Source of the DNA: an uncultured Muribaculaceae bacterium | GTDB lineage: Bacteria; Bacteroidota; Bacteroidia; Bacteroidales; Muribaculaceae | Reading direction: 5' to 3' | NCBI GenBank assembly: GCA_910586565.1 | Contig: CAJUIT010000016.1 | Location: 1-64,000 of the forward strand | DNA length: 64,000 nt | Position numbers and translations under genes: made by a program | The notes under the pieces: model-generated | Told to the model about the DNA's origin: nothing | Database searches by the model: none | What the model saw: only the letters and a program-made list of their open reading frames with translations | Shown: positions 51,482-60,949 of the stretch, one piece after another | Position numbering within the stretch: the first letter of the stretch is position 1 | Layout of the letters: every line of letters starts with the position of its first letter

Positions 51482-52366
51482 ATGACGATGAAAACCAAGC
51501 GCACTACTTTATATGTCACCGACCTTGACGGCACGCTGTTGGGTGCCGACAGCCGCGTGAGCCGGCGAAGTGTTGAGATGCTCAACTGCCTTGCCCGCGC
51601 CGGGGTGATGGTAACCCCCGCCACAGCCCGCACCCCAGCCACGGTTCAGCCCCTGTTTCGCGGTGTGGTGCAACCGGTCTACACCGACGCTGCCGACGGC
51701 ACAAGCCGCCCGTTGCCGGCAATTGTGATGACCGGGGCAGGAGAGTGGAACCGCGAGACGGTGAAATTCGAGAGCGTTGAGCTTATACCCGAGGAGGATG
51801 CGCTGCGCATCCGCGACACCTTCGCCCGCGAGGAGCTTCGCCCGTTTGTCTATTGCCTCAGCGGCGACAGTTTCCTGAATGTGTATCATCCCGCGGCCAT
51901 GACCCGCCGCGAGAACAGTTTCTATCAGGAACGGCGCCATCTCGAACTGAAACGTTTTCATCTCGACCAGACTCCGTCGCGCTGGAACAGCGTGGCGCTG
52001 TTTTTCGCCATCGGACCGGTGAAGAGCGTTGAGCGCGCCACCCGCGAACTCGACGGCATCACGGCATGTGCCGCGGCGTGGTATCCCGACATTCTGATTC
52101 CCGACACGGGGCTTATCGACATCTATGCCCCCGGAGTGTCGAAAGCCGAGGCGGTGAAGCGCATGGCGCGGAAAACGGGCGCCACGGAGATTGTGGTGTT
52201 CGGCGACAATCTCAACGACCTCCCCATGATGCGGGTGGCCGATGTGGCTGTGGCTGTTGACAACGCGCTCCCCGAGGTGAAAGAGCAGGCCGATGTGGTG
52301 ATTGGAGCAAACACCGACGATGCGGTGCCACGGTTCATAATGGAAAGGGAGGGGCTGAGCTTATGA
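51482..52366 (+). CDS. Cof-type HAD phosphatase
   Basis: A 294-residue haloacid-dehalogenase-like phosphatase with a type IIB cap. Motif I is VTDLDGTLLGADS and motif II lies near VTPATARTP. The lysine region is GVSKAEAVKRMARKTG and motif IV is VVFGDNLNDLPMMRVADVAV. Such enzymes dephosphorylate sugar phosphates or pyridoxal phosphate; the substrate is unknown. An ATG two codons later (51488, MKTKRTTLYVTDLDG) is an alternative start. It overlaps the histidine kinase by four bases and has a promoter with almost no leader. Confidence 0.92.
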   Translation: MTMKTKRTTLYVTDLDGTLLGADSRVSRRSVEMLNCLARAGVMVTPATARTPATVQPLFRGVVQPVYTDAADGTSRPLPAIVMTGAGEWNRETVKFESVELIPEEDALRIRDTFAREELRPFVYCLSGDSFLNVYHPAAMTRRENSFYQERRHLELKRFHLDQTPSRWNSVALFFAIGPVKSVERATRELDGITACAAAWYPDILIPDTGLIDIYAPGVSKAEAVKRMARKTGATEIVVFGDNLNDLPMMRVADVAVAVDNALPEVKEQADVVIGANTDDAVPRFIMEREGLSL

Positions 52367-53562
52367 ACATCTATGAAGTGCGCCGCTGGGGCTTGGCCGC
52401 GTTCCTGCTGATTTCGGTGGGATTGGTGGCATTCTTCATCTATGTGTCGAACAATCTGGTGAACGACCTTGCCGCACAGGAGCGCGAGCGCATGCAGATT
52501 TGGGCCGACGCCACCAAGCAGATTGCCGACTTGGGGGAATCGGAGGATGCTTCGTCGGCCGAAAACATCGACTTCCTTTTCAGCATCATCGAACGCAACC
52601 ACACCATCCCGGTGCTTCTCACCGACGATGAAGGGAACATTCTGCTCCACCGAAATTTCGATTTGCCCGAGCCTGTCGACTCGGCCGCGCCCTATTTCAT
52701 ATCCCCCGGCAATGAGGCGTTTCTGCTCGGGAAACTGAGAAACTTGCAGAACCGCGCCAATGTGATTCACATCATCATCTCGCCCGACAATCTGCAACAT
52801 CTCTACTACGATGATTCAAAGTTGCTGAGGCGGTTGAGCTACTACCCCTACATTCAGCTGCTCGTGATGCTCGCGTTTATATTTGTGGTTTACTATGCCG
52901 TGAACTCAACGCGCCGCGCCGAGCAGAACAAGGTGTGGGTGGGCCTGTCGAAGGAAACGGCCCACCAGCTCGGCACCCCCATCTCGTCGCTCATGGCATG
53001 GATGGAGCTGCTGCAGTCGATGGGGGTAGACCCCGACACGGTGAGGGAGATGAACAAGGATGTGACCCGACTGAGCACCATCGCCTCACGATTCTCGAAA
53101 ATCGGCTCGCAGCCTCAGATGGAGGTTGAGAATGTCAACGCTATTGTTGAGAGGGCATCATCCTATATGGCCACACGCATTTCGTCGCGCATAAAGCTGT
53201 CGGTGGAGCTGTGCGACGGGGCGCTCGACGTGAAAATGTGCTCACCCCTGTTTGAGTGGGTGATGGAGAACCTCATAAAGAATGCCGTGGATGCGATGGA
53301 GGGGAGCGGCAGCATCACGATTGTCACCAACCGCGTGGGGCGCAAGGCGGTGATTGATGTCACCGACACCGGCAAAGGGATTCCGCGCAAAAACCACAAG
53401 ACGGTGTTCAATCCCGGCTATACCACTAAAAAACGTGGCTGGGGACTTGGGCTTACGCTTGCCAAGCGCATCATCGAGCAATATCACCGAGGGCGCATCT
53501 TCGTGAGCCGCTCCGAGCCGGGGGCCGGAACTACTTTCACCATTGAACTGCCGCTAATATAA
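52363..53562 (+). CDS. Membrane sensor histidine kinase
   Basis: A 399-residue kinase with two helices (about 9-29 and 166-186) and a periplasmic sensing loop between them. The H box is KETAHQLGTPISSLMAWMEL, a HisKA variant found in Bacteroidota, with phospho-accepting His in AHQLGTP. The N box is ENLIKNAVDAM, G1 is DTGKGIP, and G2 is GWGLGLTLAKR. No HAMP domain is evident. No response-regulator gene is adjacent; the only partner is the HAD phosphatase, translationally coupled by a four-base overlap. The signal is unknown. Confidence 0.92.
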   Translation: MNIYEVRRWGLAAFLLISVGLVAFFIYVSNNLVNDLAAQERERMQIWADATKQIADLGESEDASSAENIDFLFSIIERNHTIPVLLTDDEGNILLHRNFDLPEPVDSAAPYFISPGNEAFLLGKLRNLQNRANVIHIIISPDNLQHLYYDDSKLLRRLSYYPYIQLLVMLAFIFVVYYAVNSTRRAEQNKVWVGLSKETAHQLGTPISSLMAWMELLQSMGVDPDTVREMNKDVTRLSTIASRFSKIGSQPQMEVENVNAIVERASSYMATRISSRIKLSVELCDGALDVKMCSPLFEWVMENLIKNAVDAMEGSGSITIVTNRVGRKAVIDVTDTGKGIPRKNHKTVFNPGYTTKKRGWGLGLTLAKRIIEQYHRGRIFVSRSEPGAGTTFTIELPLI

Positions 53563-53653
53563 TCATGAGGGTGTGTCATAACGGCTCGTCCGGGTCGTCG
53601 CTTGCGGGATTCGGCCAAACCATTCTGACAGTACCCTCCCGGGTTAGACATAA

Positions 53654-53690
53654 AAAGGCGATGTGTCAAAATTCATGACACACCGCCTTT
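53654..53690. terminator. Bidirectional terminator
   Basis: A 15-bp stem with one mismatch (53654-53668 with 53676-53690, 7-base loop) is bordered by A- and T-rich ends. It lies between the convergent histidine kinase and GH97 genes and can end both transcripts. Confidence 0.85.
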
Positions 53691-53738
53691 ATTGACAGGG
53701 GTTTGTTGTTGTTCGGTTTGTTTGTGGTCGCGGCTCAA

Positions 53739-55847
53739 TCAGTCGACGGGGATGATTGAGATTGCGAAACCGCCGCCGGGAGCAGCCTTGAGTTTGAGCT
53801 TGCTTTTATCGGTCACCTTTTTGCGGGTGATGGTGTAGGCCTGCGGATTTGTGAGGTAGTGGGCATCGGGTGCGTCGGCGTAGATGGTGGCCTCATATTT
53901 GCGTCCCTTGTCGAGAAAATCGAGGGGGATGGTGGTTTCGTGGCCATGTTCCGAAGCAGTGCAACCAACGAACCAGTTGTCGGTGCCTTTGGCTTTTCGG
54001 GCAGCCACGATGTAGCGTCCGGGTTCGGCTTCGAGATATTTGCTGTCGTCCCAGTCGACGGCCACATCCTTGATGAATTGGAATGCATCCATGAAGCGCT
54101 CGTAAACGTCGGGCACATCGGCTGCCATCTGCAGCGGGCTATACATTGTAACATACAGAGCGAGTTGGCGGGCGAGGGTGCTGTTTACATGGCCCGAGCT
54201 TGTGGGGTTCACCTTTTTCATGTCCATTTCAAAGAGGCCTGGGGTGTAGTCCATCGGGCCACCCTGGAGGCGGGTGAAGGGGAGCACGGTTGTGTGGGAG
54301 GGCTTGTTGCCGGCAAACGACTCATATTCCGAGCCGCGGGCCGATTCATTGCCGATGAGGTTGGGGTAGGTGCGGCAGAGGCCTGTGGGGCGCACGGCTT
54401 CATGGGCGTTGACCATGATTTTGTGTTTGGCTGCTTCGGTGACGGCATAGAGATAGTGGTTGTTGAGCCACTGGCCGTAGTGGTGCTCGCCGCGGGGAAT
54501 CATGTTGCCCACGTAGCCGCTTTTCACCGAGTTGTAGCCATATTTGTTCATAAGGTTGTAGGCCTCCTCGAGATGGCGCTCGTAGTTGCGCACCGAGCCT
54601 GAGGTTTCGTGGTGCATCATCAGCTTCACACCCTTTTCGGCGGCGTAGGCGTTGAGTCCTTCGAGGTCGAAGTCGGGGTAGGGGGTGACGAAGTCGAACA
54701 CATAGTCCTTAGAGTGGCCGAACCAATCCTCCCAACCCACGTTCCAGCCTTCAACAAGCACTTGGTCGAAGCCGTGTTCGGCAGCGAAGTCGATGTAGCG
54801 CTTCACGTTTTCGGTGTTGGCCGGATGGCGGCCGTGGGGTTTGGTCTTAGAGTAGTCGAGGGTGTCGAGTTTCACCGAGGGGAGGTCGTAGGTGTAGCTC
54901 CATTCCTTGCCGTGGCCAATCATTTCCCACCACACGCCAACATATTTCACGGGTTTGATCCATGAGGTGTCGTCGTAGGCGCAGGGCTCGTTGAGGTTGA
55001 GGATGAGGTTGGATGAAAGCATGTCGCGTGCATCGTCGCTCACCATTACAGTGCGCCAGGGGGTGTGGGTGGGTGCCTGCATGTAGGCCTTGTTGCCTAC
55101 GGCATCGGGTGTGAGCCACGATTCAAACACCATTGTGGAATCGTTGAGGTTGAGGTGCATGCACGAATAGTCAACCAGGGCAGCCTCGTGGAGGTTGATG
55201 TAGAGGCCGTCGTCGGTTTTCATCTGTAGGGAGGTCTGCACGCCGGTGGGAGAGAACTGAGTTTGCGATTCGTTGCTCGAAATCGAGCCTGCCGATAGAT
55301 TGCGGATTTCGGAGAGGCGCGATTCGGTGTAATCATATTCCTGGGTGTCGTAGTCGCCTGCAATCCACCATGCGGTGTGGTCGCCGTTCATGGCAAATTG
55401 AGTGTGCTCCTCCTTCACAACGAAGTAAACGAGGTTGTTCTGCAGGGGGAATTCATAACGGAATCCGAGGCCGTCGTCGTAAAGGCGGAAGCGGAGGTTC
55501 ATCAGTCGCCCTGTTGCCGGCTGGGCAAGCTCAACGAGCAGTTCGTTGTAGTGGTTACGGATGTGGCTTGTCTCACCCCACACGGGTTGCCATGTCTCGT
55601 CGAAAGTGGTGACTTCATGGCCTTTGATTTCAAAGCCCTCAATGAGGTCGGTGTCGTTGACAAGCTCCAGGCCGAGGGTTGAGGGTTTCACCACGGTTTT
55701 GTTATCGAACGTGAGGGAATAGGTGGGGCGGCCGCCGTCGGAGAGGTCGAAGTCGAGCGCGAGCTTTCCGTCGGGCGATTTTAATTCCACCGCCCCTGCA
55801 GCGAGTGCAGCGGCGGTGAAAAGAGTGAAAACGGTTATCTTTGACAT
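53739..55847 (-). CDS. Glycoside hydrolase family 97 alpha-glucosidase (SusB-like)
   Basis: A 702-residue exported alpha-glucosidase with signal peptide (MSKITVFTLFTAAALAAGAV). An N-terminal beta-sandwich is followed by a catalytic barrel and a C-terminal beta domain. Glutamates E414 (MHHETS), E483 (VNAHEAV) and E507 (RGSEYE) have spacings of 69 and 24, which equal those of the catalytic glutamates of the inverting enzyme SusB, as I recall them (439, 508 and 532). It therefore belongs to the inverting branch. It should cut glucose from alpha-glucan oligosaccharides, here probably isomalto-oligosaccharides. Last gene of the PUL, 33 bases after GH66, before a terminator. Confidence 0.95.
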   Translation of the reverse strand: MSKITVFTLFTAAALAAGAVELKSPDGKLALDFDLSDGGRPTYSLTFDNKTVVKPSTLGLELVNDTDLIEGFEIKGHEVTTFDETWQPVWGETSHIRNHYNELLVELAQPATGRLMNLRFRLYDDGLGFRYEFPLQNNLVYFVVKEEHTQFAMNGDHTAWWIAGDYDTQEYDYTESRLSEIRNLSAGSISSNESQTQFSPTGVQTSLQMKTDDGLYINLHEAALVDYSCMHLNLNDSTMVFESWLTPDAVGNKAYMQAPTHTPWRTVMVSDDARDMLSSNLILNLNEPCAYDDTSWIKPVKYVGVWWEMIGHGKEWSYTYDLPSVKLDTLDYSKTKPHGRHPANTENVKRYIDFAAEHGFDQVLVEGWNVGWEDWFGHSKDYVFDFVTPYPDFDLEGLNAYAAEKGVKLMMHHETSGSVRNYERHLEEAYNLMNKYGYNSVKSGYVGNMIPRGEHHYGQWLNNHYLYAVTEAAKHKIMVNAHEAVRPTGLCRTYPNLIGNESARGSEYESFAGNKPSHTTVLPFTRLQGGPMDYTPGLFEMDMKKVNPTSSGHVNSTLARQLALYVTMYSPLQMAADVPDVYERFMDAFQFIKDVAVDWDDSKYLEAEPGRYIVAARKAKGTDNWFVGCTASEHGHETTIPLDFLDKGRKYEATIYADAPDAHYLTNPQAYTITRKKVTDKSKLKLKAAPGGGFAISIIPVD

Positions 55848-55880
55848 AGGTAAGTGACTAATTGTTCAGTTGCGGTGGAA

Positions 55881-57719
55881 TCATTCAATCACAATCATGC
55901 TCCAGTATTTGAGCGAGGGGAGGGTGAAGGTGAGTTTCCCGTCGTTCTGGGTGAAGGGGAGTTCGACAACGGCACCTCCGTGAATGTCGGGTGAGGCTGT
56001 CCACACACGTTTAACTTCACGGCGGCAGGTCATCGACAGGGGAAGGTCGAGGGTGAGGCGGGGTGCGGGACGAGTGCCGTTGAGGTCGCGCCAGCTCAGG
56101 TTGTCGATGTTGCGGAAGTTGAGTAGGCTCACAACAAGGGCGTCGCCGGTGTTGCGGGCGTAGGTGACCACGTTGCCCTGTTTCGGGGGCCAAGCCGACA
56201 CGTTGATGCGTTTGGAGGCATCGGTGCAGCTCATGCCGGGGTCGAATTCGGCCTGTGTGGAGGTTCCGCGGAGCAGGTTCTGATAGGCGGTCATGAAGTC
56301 GTAGTAGCGAATCATGGCTGTGCGCAGTTCTTCGGTCATGGCCAGGGGTGATGCGGGGAAATATTCGCGCGACAGCATGTGGTCGCCAAGCTCGAGGTGA
56401 GAGCCGCCGAGGGCCATCATCACCGCGTCGGCCATGATGATGCCGGGGGTATTGAAATCGCCTGTGGTGCGGTCGGCGAGGTCGTAGTTCATGTAGGCAG
56501 CGAACACGGTGCGCAGTTTGTTGGAGCTGTAGTTGTCGTTGGCCTTGATGATTGAGTGGAGGTGGGAGAAATCGGCTTCGTCGCCCCACACTTCGTTGTA
56601 GCAGAAATCAACTTTGCCTGTGCCCGCAATCTGTGAGGCGCCGTAGCTGCTCACGGCGTTCATCACAAGGCGCTTGGAGGGGTGGCGCTCCTTCATGGCG
56701 TTGATGAAGGATGCGTAGCCGCGAGGGAGGTTGATTTTCGAGCCTGCATAGTCGTAGAGGTCACCGCGGTTGCCGAGCTGGTCGATCTGATAACCGTCGA
56801 AATCGAAGTTGGCATACACTTCGTCGTTGCGTTCGGCAATGTAGGCCTGCCATTCCTTGTTGGAGGGGTCGAGCACGTAGATGCTGCTTTTCCACGATGA
56901 GGGGAGTGAGTGCATGTCCTTGTCGCCGTGGCGGTCGTTCTTGAAGGCATACCACTGTTCTTTCACGCCGTCGGCTGCCGCATCGTCGAGCGCGCCGAAG
57001 CAGAGGTTGTAGAAAATTGATTTCATGCCGAGCGAGTGCTGCACGTCGATGTATTTTTTCACCACCGAGGTGTAGACGTCGCGGTTGGCGATATCCTTGT
57101 AGACTACGTCGAGCTGATTGCGTGTTCCACCCAGAGGCCAATGGTGTTTGTTGTGCCAGTCCTGGAACTGAACGCCGTTGATGTGGCAGCGGTTGAGGAA
57201 GTCCATTTCCTGCTCAATCACACCGTCGGCAAGTTTTGATGCATCGAATGTTGCCACGAAGCCGTAGCGGGGGAAGGTTGTCCAGTCGCTCGACACATCC
57301 ACCGCGATAGTGCCGAGGATGGTTTCGGCGCCGTTGTCGGCAGCCGGGGTGTAGACTTCAACCATGTAGCCTGTGAAATCGGTTGTTGGAGGCTGCCACT
57401 GCCATGAGGCTGTGGTCATGTTTTCCTCCTTGATGATTTCGGAGCCGTGGCGGTAGCGCACTTTTGCTCCTGCCACAGCCTGCGAGGCTTTGAAGCGCAC
57501 GGTGGCGCCGGGAGTGTAGCAGGCTTTGTCGGTTGAGAGGTCGACGCAAAGGTTGGAGGTCACGGAGGTTACGTCGGTCACCGAACCTGAGGGGCCGTTG
57601 CCGGGGGTGGGCTCGGGTTCGGTTCCGGGAGTGTTGTCGGAGTCGCTGCATGACACGGCAAGCGCCGCCGCGCACACAAGAAGAAGATTCATTTTTTTTG
57701 TCATCAGTGTTTTAAACAT
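55881..57719 (-). CDS. Glycoside hydrolase family 66 endodextranase lipoprotein
   Basis: A lipoprotein of 612 residues (lipobox AVSC, Cys24, followed by SDSDN, compatible with surface export). A Pro/Gly-rich linker leads into an Ig-like domain (about 45-140) and the GH66 barrel. The putative nucleophile is Asp313 (GYQIDQLG) and the acid/base Glu376 (CYNEVWGDE), 63 residues apart, close to the spacing in streptococcal dextranase. A C-terminal beta domain follows (ISSAWPPKQG-like region to ISLKYWSMIVIE-like end). GH66 enzymes cut alpha-1,6-glucan or form cyclic isomalto-oligosaccharides. A start at 57704 (MTKKMNLLL) is equally possible. It lies between the SusE-like gene and GH97. Confidence 0.93.
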   Translation of the reverse strand: MFKTLMTKKMNLLLVCAAALAVSCSDSDNTPGTEPEPTPGNGPSGSVTDVTSVTSNLCVDLSTDKACYTPGATVRFKASQAVAGAKVRYRHGSEIIKEENMTTASWQWQPPTTDFTGYMVEVYTPAADNGAETILGTIAVDVSSDWTTFPRYGFVATFDASKLADGVIEQEMDFLNRCHINGVQFQDWHNKHHWPLGGTRNQLDVVYKDIANRDVYTSVVKKYIDVQHSLGMKSIFYNLCFGALDDAAADGVKEQWYAFKNDRHGDKDMHSLPSSWKSSIYVLDPSNKEWQAYIAERNDEVYANFDFDGYQIDQLGNRGDLYDYAGSKINLPRGYASFINAMKERHPSKRLVMNAVSSYGASQIAGTGKVDFCYNEVWGDEADFSHLHSIIKANDNYSSNKLRTVFAAYMNYDLADRTTGDFNTPGIIMADAVMMALGGSHLELGDHMLSREYFPASPLAMTEELRTAMIRYYDFMTAYQNLLRGTSTQAEFDPGMSCTDASKRINVSAWPPKQGNVVTYARNTGDALVVSLLNFRNIDNLSWRDLNGTRPAPRLTLDLPLSMTCRREVKRVWTASPDIHGGAVVELPFTQNDGKLTFTLPSLKYWSMIVIE

Positions 57720-57861
57720 TGGAATAGGGTTGAGAAAGAGATTTTGAGAAAGAGGTTGTTGTAAGCGGGGAAGCATGTTTTTTGATTCACAAACAGGTTT
57801 AACACGCTCCCCCGCGATATTAGTCAGGTAGATTCGGGGTAGTTCCCCTCGCAGTGAATGC

Positions 57862-59361
57862 TCAGTTGCGGGCGATTGTCACTTCCTCAAGCAGCTGGTT
57901 GAGGGTGATGGTGTAGTTGCCGGCTTCGGTAACACGCCATTTGAAATCGAGGCTGCCAACGGAGATGTCCTTGTACTGTTCCTGGCATGCGTTGTCGCTC
58001 TTGTTGATGAACAGCACGCGCTGGGGCACTCCTGTGGGTGATTCGTTCTCGCCTGTGGCCATGAACCATGCTCCGTTCCAGTCGCTCTGTCGGTCGGCCG
58101 AGAATTTGAGCTCACCGGTGTTGAGGTAGCCGCTCCAGGTGAAGATGTTGGGGTCGGAGGTGCTTTGTGTCATGGGGGTGGCGTTGCCGAGGTCCCAGCC
58201 ATTGGGTGTGGCGTCGCCCACGAGATACATTTCGGTGTAGGGTGTGTAGAGGTTCATTATCATGCGTTCGGCTCCGGGGCGGATGTCGAGGCAGATTTTA
58301 TATGCAAGGTTTGTTTCGCCGGGCTGGAGGAACCATTTGGGGTCGGGGTCGAATCCTTTGATGAACTGCACTTCGCGGTCGGTGTAGGGTGCGTTCTCGC
58401 GGGGTGCCTTGTACATGTTTTCCCACGAGCCTTCGGAGGTGCCGAATTTGAATTCCCCGCCTTTCACGAAGAACACTCCGATGCGGAAGAGGAACGGGTC
58501 GAGGGGGTCTTGGTTCATTTGCCGGAAGTTCCAGTCGGTTTCGTTGCCCACGAGGTAGATTGTGGAGTAGGGCGGTTCGATGCCTTCGGTCATAGTGAAG
58601 TTCACGGTGAGGTTGAGGAGGTCAACATCGACCTTGTAGCAGTGAGCCTCGGAGATTGCGAACTGTTCGTCGGGTTCGCCATCGTCTGTTCTGTAAACGA
58701 GACCACCACGGCCGTTATTGTTGTAGGAGGGGAGGAAACTGCCGAGATTTGTGATAAATTTAAGATTGCCGGCCGAAAGGTTACCTGTCCATGTGAACAC
58801 ACCGTTGGTGGTGCGGGTCATGGCTGTTGCATCGTCGGCGCTCCAGCCGTTGGGAGTGGCGTCGCCGATGAGGTAGAGGGTCTCGGTCACAGGCTTGTAG
58901 GTGGTTGCTGTGAAGCTCACCTGTGCCACCTGGTCGTCGAGCCCTTCGACCGATGCGGTGAGGCGTGCGTCGAGCGACACGGTTTCACCCGGCAGAATGC
59001 CGATGCTCTGGCAAAGGATGTGGTTGAGCTGGTCGACTGTGGGGGCCCATTTGTAGACCTGCTGGTCGTGGTCCTTTATCACATAGGAGTCGATGAAAGC
59101 GGTTCCGCTTTCGGCGATTTCGAGGGTGTAGCTTATGCGGTTGCCGGTGCCTTGGTTGGTGCCGGTTGTCCATTCAAGCGCTATGGCTTCGAGGGCGTGG
59201 TCGCGCTCGTCGAGCACCACGTTGGTTTTGGTTGCTGTGAGGGCAAGCGGTGCCTCCCCTTTGTCGAGCTCGGTGTAGTCGTTGTCGCTGCATGCGCCCA
59301 ACACCATAGCGGGAAGCAGGGCAAGTGCCAGAAATTTATGGTTGAGTTTCATGGTTGGCAT
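57862..59361 (-). CDS. SusE/SusF-like surface glycan-binding lipoprotein
   Basis: A 499-residue lipoprotein (lipobox LGAC, Cys24, then SDND). The N-terminal SusE-type Ig domain (about 30-155) is followed by three starch-binding-like modules. They begin LYLIGDATPNGWSADDATAM (about 163), IYLVGNETDWNFRQM (about 267) and MYLVGDATPNGWDLGNATPM (about 378). Tryptophans in the modules are the probable glucan contacts. It follows susD by 55 bases. It should hold the glucan at the cell surface next to GH66. The start at 59352 (MKLNHKF) is possible. Confidence 0.93.
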   Translation of the reverse strand: MPTMKLNHKFLALALLPAMVLGACSDNDYTELDKGEAPLALTATKTNVVLDERDHALEAIALEWTTGTNQGTGNRISYTLEIAESGTAFIDSYVIKDHDQQVYKWAPTVDQLNHILCQSIGILPGETVSLDARLTASVEGLDDQVAQVSFTATTYKPVTETLYLIGDATPNGWSADDATAMTRTTNGVFTWTGNLSAGNLKFITNLGSFLPSYNNNGRGGLVYRTDDGEPDEQFAISEAHCYKVDVDLLNLTVNFTMTEGIEPPYSTIYLVGNETDWNFRQMNQDPLDPFLFRIGVFFVKGGEFKFGTSEGSWENMYKAPRENAPYTDREVQFIKGFDPDPKWFLQPGETNLAYKICLDIRPGAERMIMNLYTPYTEMYLVGDATPNGWDLGNATPMTQSTSDPNIFTWSGYLNTGELKFSADRQSDWNGAWFMATGENESPTGVPQRVLFINKSDNACQEQYKDISVGSLDFKWRVTEAGNYTITLNQLLEEVTIARN

Positions 59362-59416
59362 GATTGTTATTTGTAAACACTGTGGTTAATGTTGAATGTG
59401 TTGACACGCTATGGCA

Positions 59417-60913
59417 TCAATAGCCAATGTTCTGGGTCATGAGGGGGTTGGCATCGATTTCGGTCTGCGGGATGGGGAAGAGCAGACGGTCGCGTGTGGC
59501 GTTGGTCTTGCCGATTGAATGGAGGAAGTTGACGGCATAGTTTCCGTTGTCGATGCGAATCATGTCGAACCAGCGGTGACCTTCAAAGGCAAGTTCCATG
59601 CGGCGTTCGTGAATGATGGCCTCGCGCATGTTGTCTTTCGAGATGGTTGATGGCACGGGGTCGAGGCCTGCACGGCGGCGAACGATGTTGAGGGGCCCGC
59701 GGGCATCGGAGGTGAGCCCGAGTTCGTTGAACGCCTCGGCCTGCATCAGTAGCACACCTGCATAGCGGTAGACGATGAAGTTGGCGGGGCTGGTGTCGGT
59801 TTCGGGTGAGATTTCTTTTGACACGAGGAATTTGCGCACGTTGTAGCCGGTGTTTGACCACTGTTTGCGGTAGGGTGTGCCTTCCCAGTCGGGGCATCCT
59901 TCGTAGAACACCGAGATGGGTTTGCGGAGGTCGCCCTCCTCGTAGGAGTCCATGAATTCCTGTGTGGGTTGGTTCCATCCCCAGCTTCCGGCAACGAGAT
60001 TGGAGCCGCGGGGACCCATGAATGTCGAGAGCCATGAAGCATAGGGGGTGTTACCCCAGAAGTCGGATTCGGTGCTGCCTGAGTACTGCACCTCGAAAAT
60101 TGATTCGGCGCCGTTGCGCACGGGGCAGTTGAAGTTGTCGGCATAGGAGCAGGTGGTAAGGTCGTAGCCAAGGGCGGTTATGCGGTCGCACAGGTCGATT
60201 ACCTCGCGGTAGAGCGAGGGGTTTGACGGCGCGAGGGTGAGGTAGATGTCGGCAAGCATGTAGAGTGCGGCATCCTTGCATGCGCGGCCCTTTTCGTGTG
60301 CGTCGTAATCCTCTTTAGCCGGGAGGAGGGAGATGGCATCGGAGCAGTCGGAGATTATCTGCTTGTAGGTTTCGTCGAGCGAGGCTCGGGCTATGGCGCT
60401 TGAGGTGTCGGGGTCGTAAGGTTCAAGGCGCAGGGGCACACCGCCGAAGAGTCGGGCCAGCAGATAGTAGTAGTGGGCGCGGAGGAACAGGGCCTCACCT
60501 TTGGAGCGGTCGCGGATTTCGTCGCTCACGTCGGTTGCGCTTTCGAGCGATTGCAGCAGGTTGTTGCACTGGGCGATGCCGATCCAGGGGGAGCGCCACA
60601 TGTAGAGGGCCATAGCGTTGTCGCTGAGGGTTGTGAAGTTGGCAGCCTGGATTGTTTCGATGCCGTCGTCGCCGCCGCCGGCGCCAACGTTGGAGTTGCC
60701 GGCCACGATGTCGAGGCCCCAGATTCGCTGGTTGTAGAGGTTGGAGGAGCGCAGGGGCACGTAGCAGGCGTTGGCCATAGCCACTGCCACCTGGTCGGTG
60801 ACGGCTGTGTCGGGGTCCACGCGGTCGTAGGGTGATTTGTCGAGGAAATCCTCACACGAAGTCATTGTCGCGGCCAATGCTAACGCGGCCAGCGGATATA
60901 TGAATTTTTTCAT
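59417..60913 (-). CDS. SusD-like nutrient-binding lipoprotein
   Basis: A 498-residue SusD/RagB lipoprotein (Cys20 in MTSCEDFLDKSPYD) with the usual TPR-rich fold: AMANACYVPLRSSNLYNQRI near the N-terminus, the AEAFNELGLTSDARGPLNIV segment and the final RDRLLFPIPQTEIDANPLM-type ending common to the family. It forms the lid of the SusC transporter and helps bind oligosaccharides. It lies 36 bases after susC in the same operon. Confidence 0.96.
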   Translation of the reverse strand: MKKFIYPLAALALAATMTSCEDFLDKSPYDRVDPDTAVTDQVAVAMANACYVPLRSSNLYNQRIWGLDIVAGNSNVGAGGGDDGIETIQAANFTTLSDNAMALYMWRSPWIGIAQCNNLLQSLESATDVSDEIRDRSKGEALFLRAHYYYLLARLFGGVPLRLEPYDPDTSSAIARASLDETYKQIISDCSDAISLLPAKEDYDAHEKGRACKDAALYMLADIYLTLAPSNPSLYREVIDLCDRITALGYDLTTCSYADNFNCPVRNGAESIFEVQYSGSTESDFWGNTPYASWLSTFMGPRGSNLVAGSWGWNQPTQEFMDSYEEGDLRKPISVFYEGCPDWEGTPYRKQWSNTGYNVRKFLVSKEISPETDTSPANFIVYRYAGVLLMQAEAFNELGLTSDARGPLNIVRRRAGLDPVPSTISKDNMREAIIHERRMELAFEGHRWFDMIRIDNGNYAVNFLHSIGKTNATRDRLLFPIPQTEIDANPLMTQNIGY

Positions 60914-60949
60914 GATTTGTTTCTAAAGGTCAAGCAAATGGTGAGAGAA

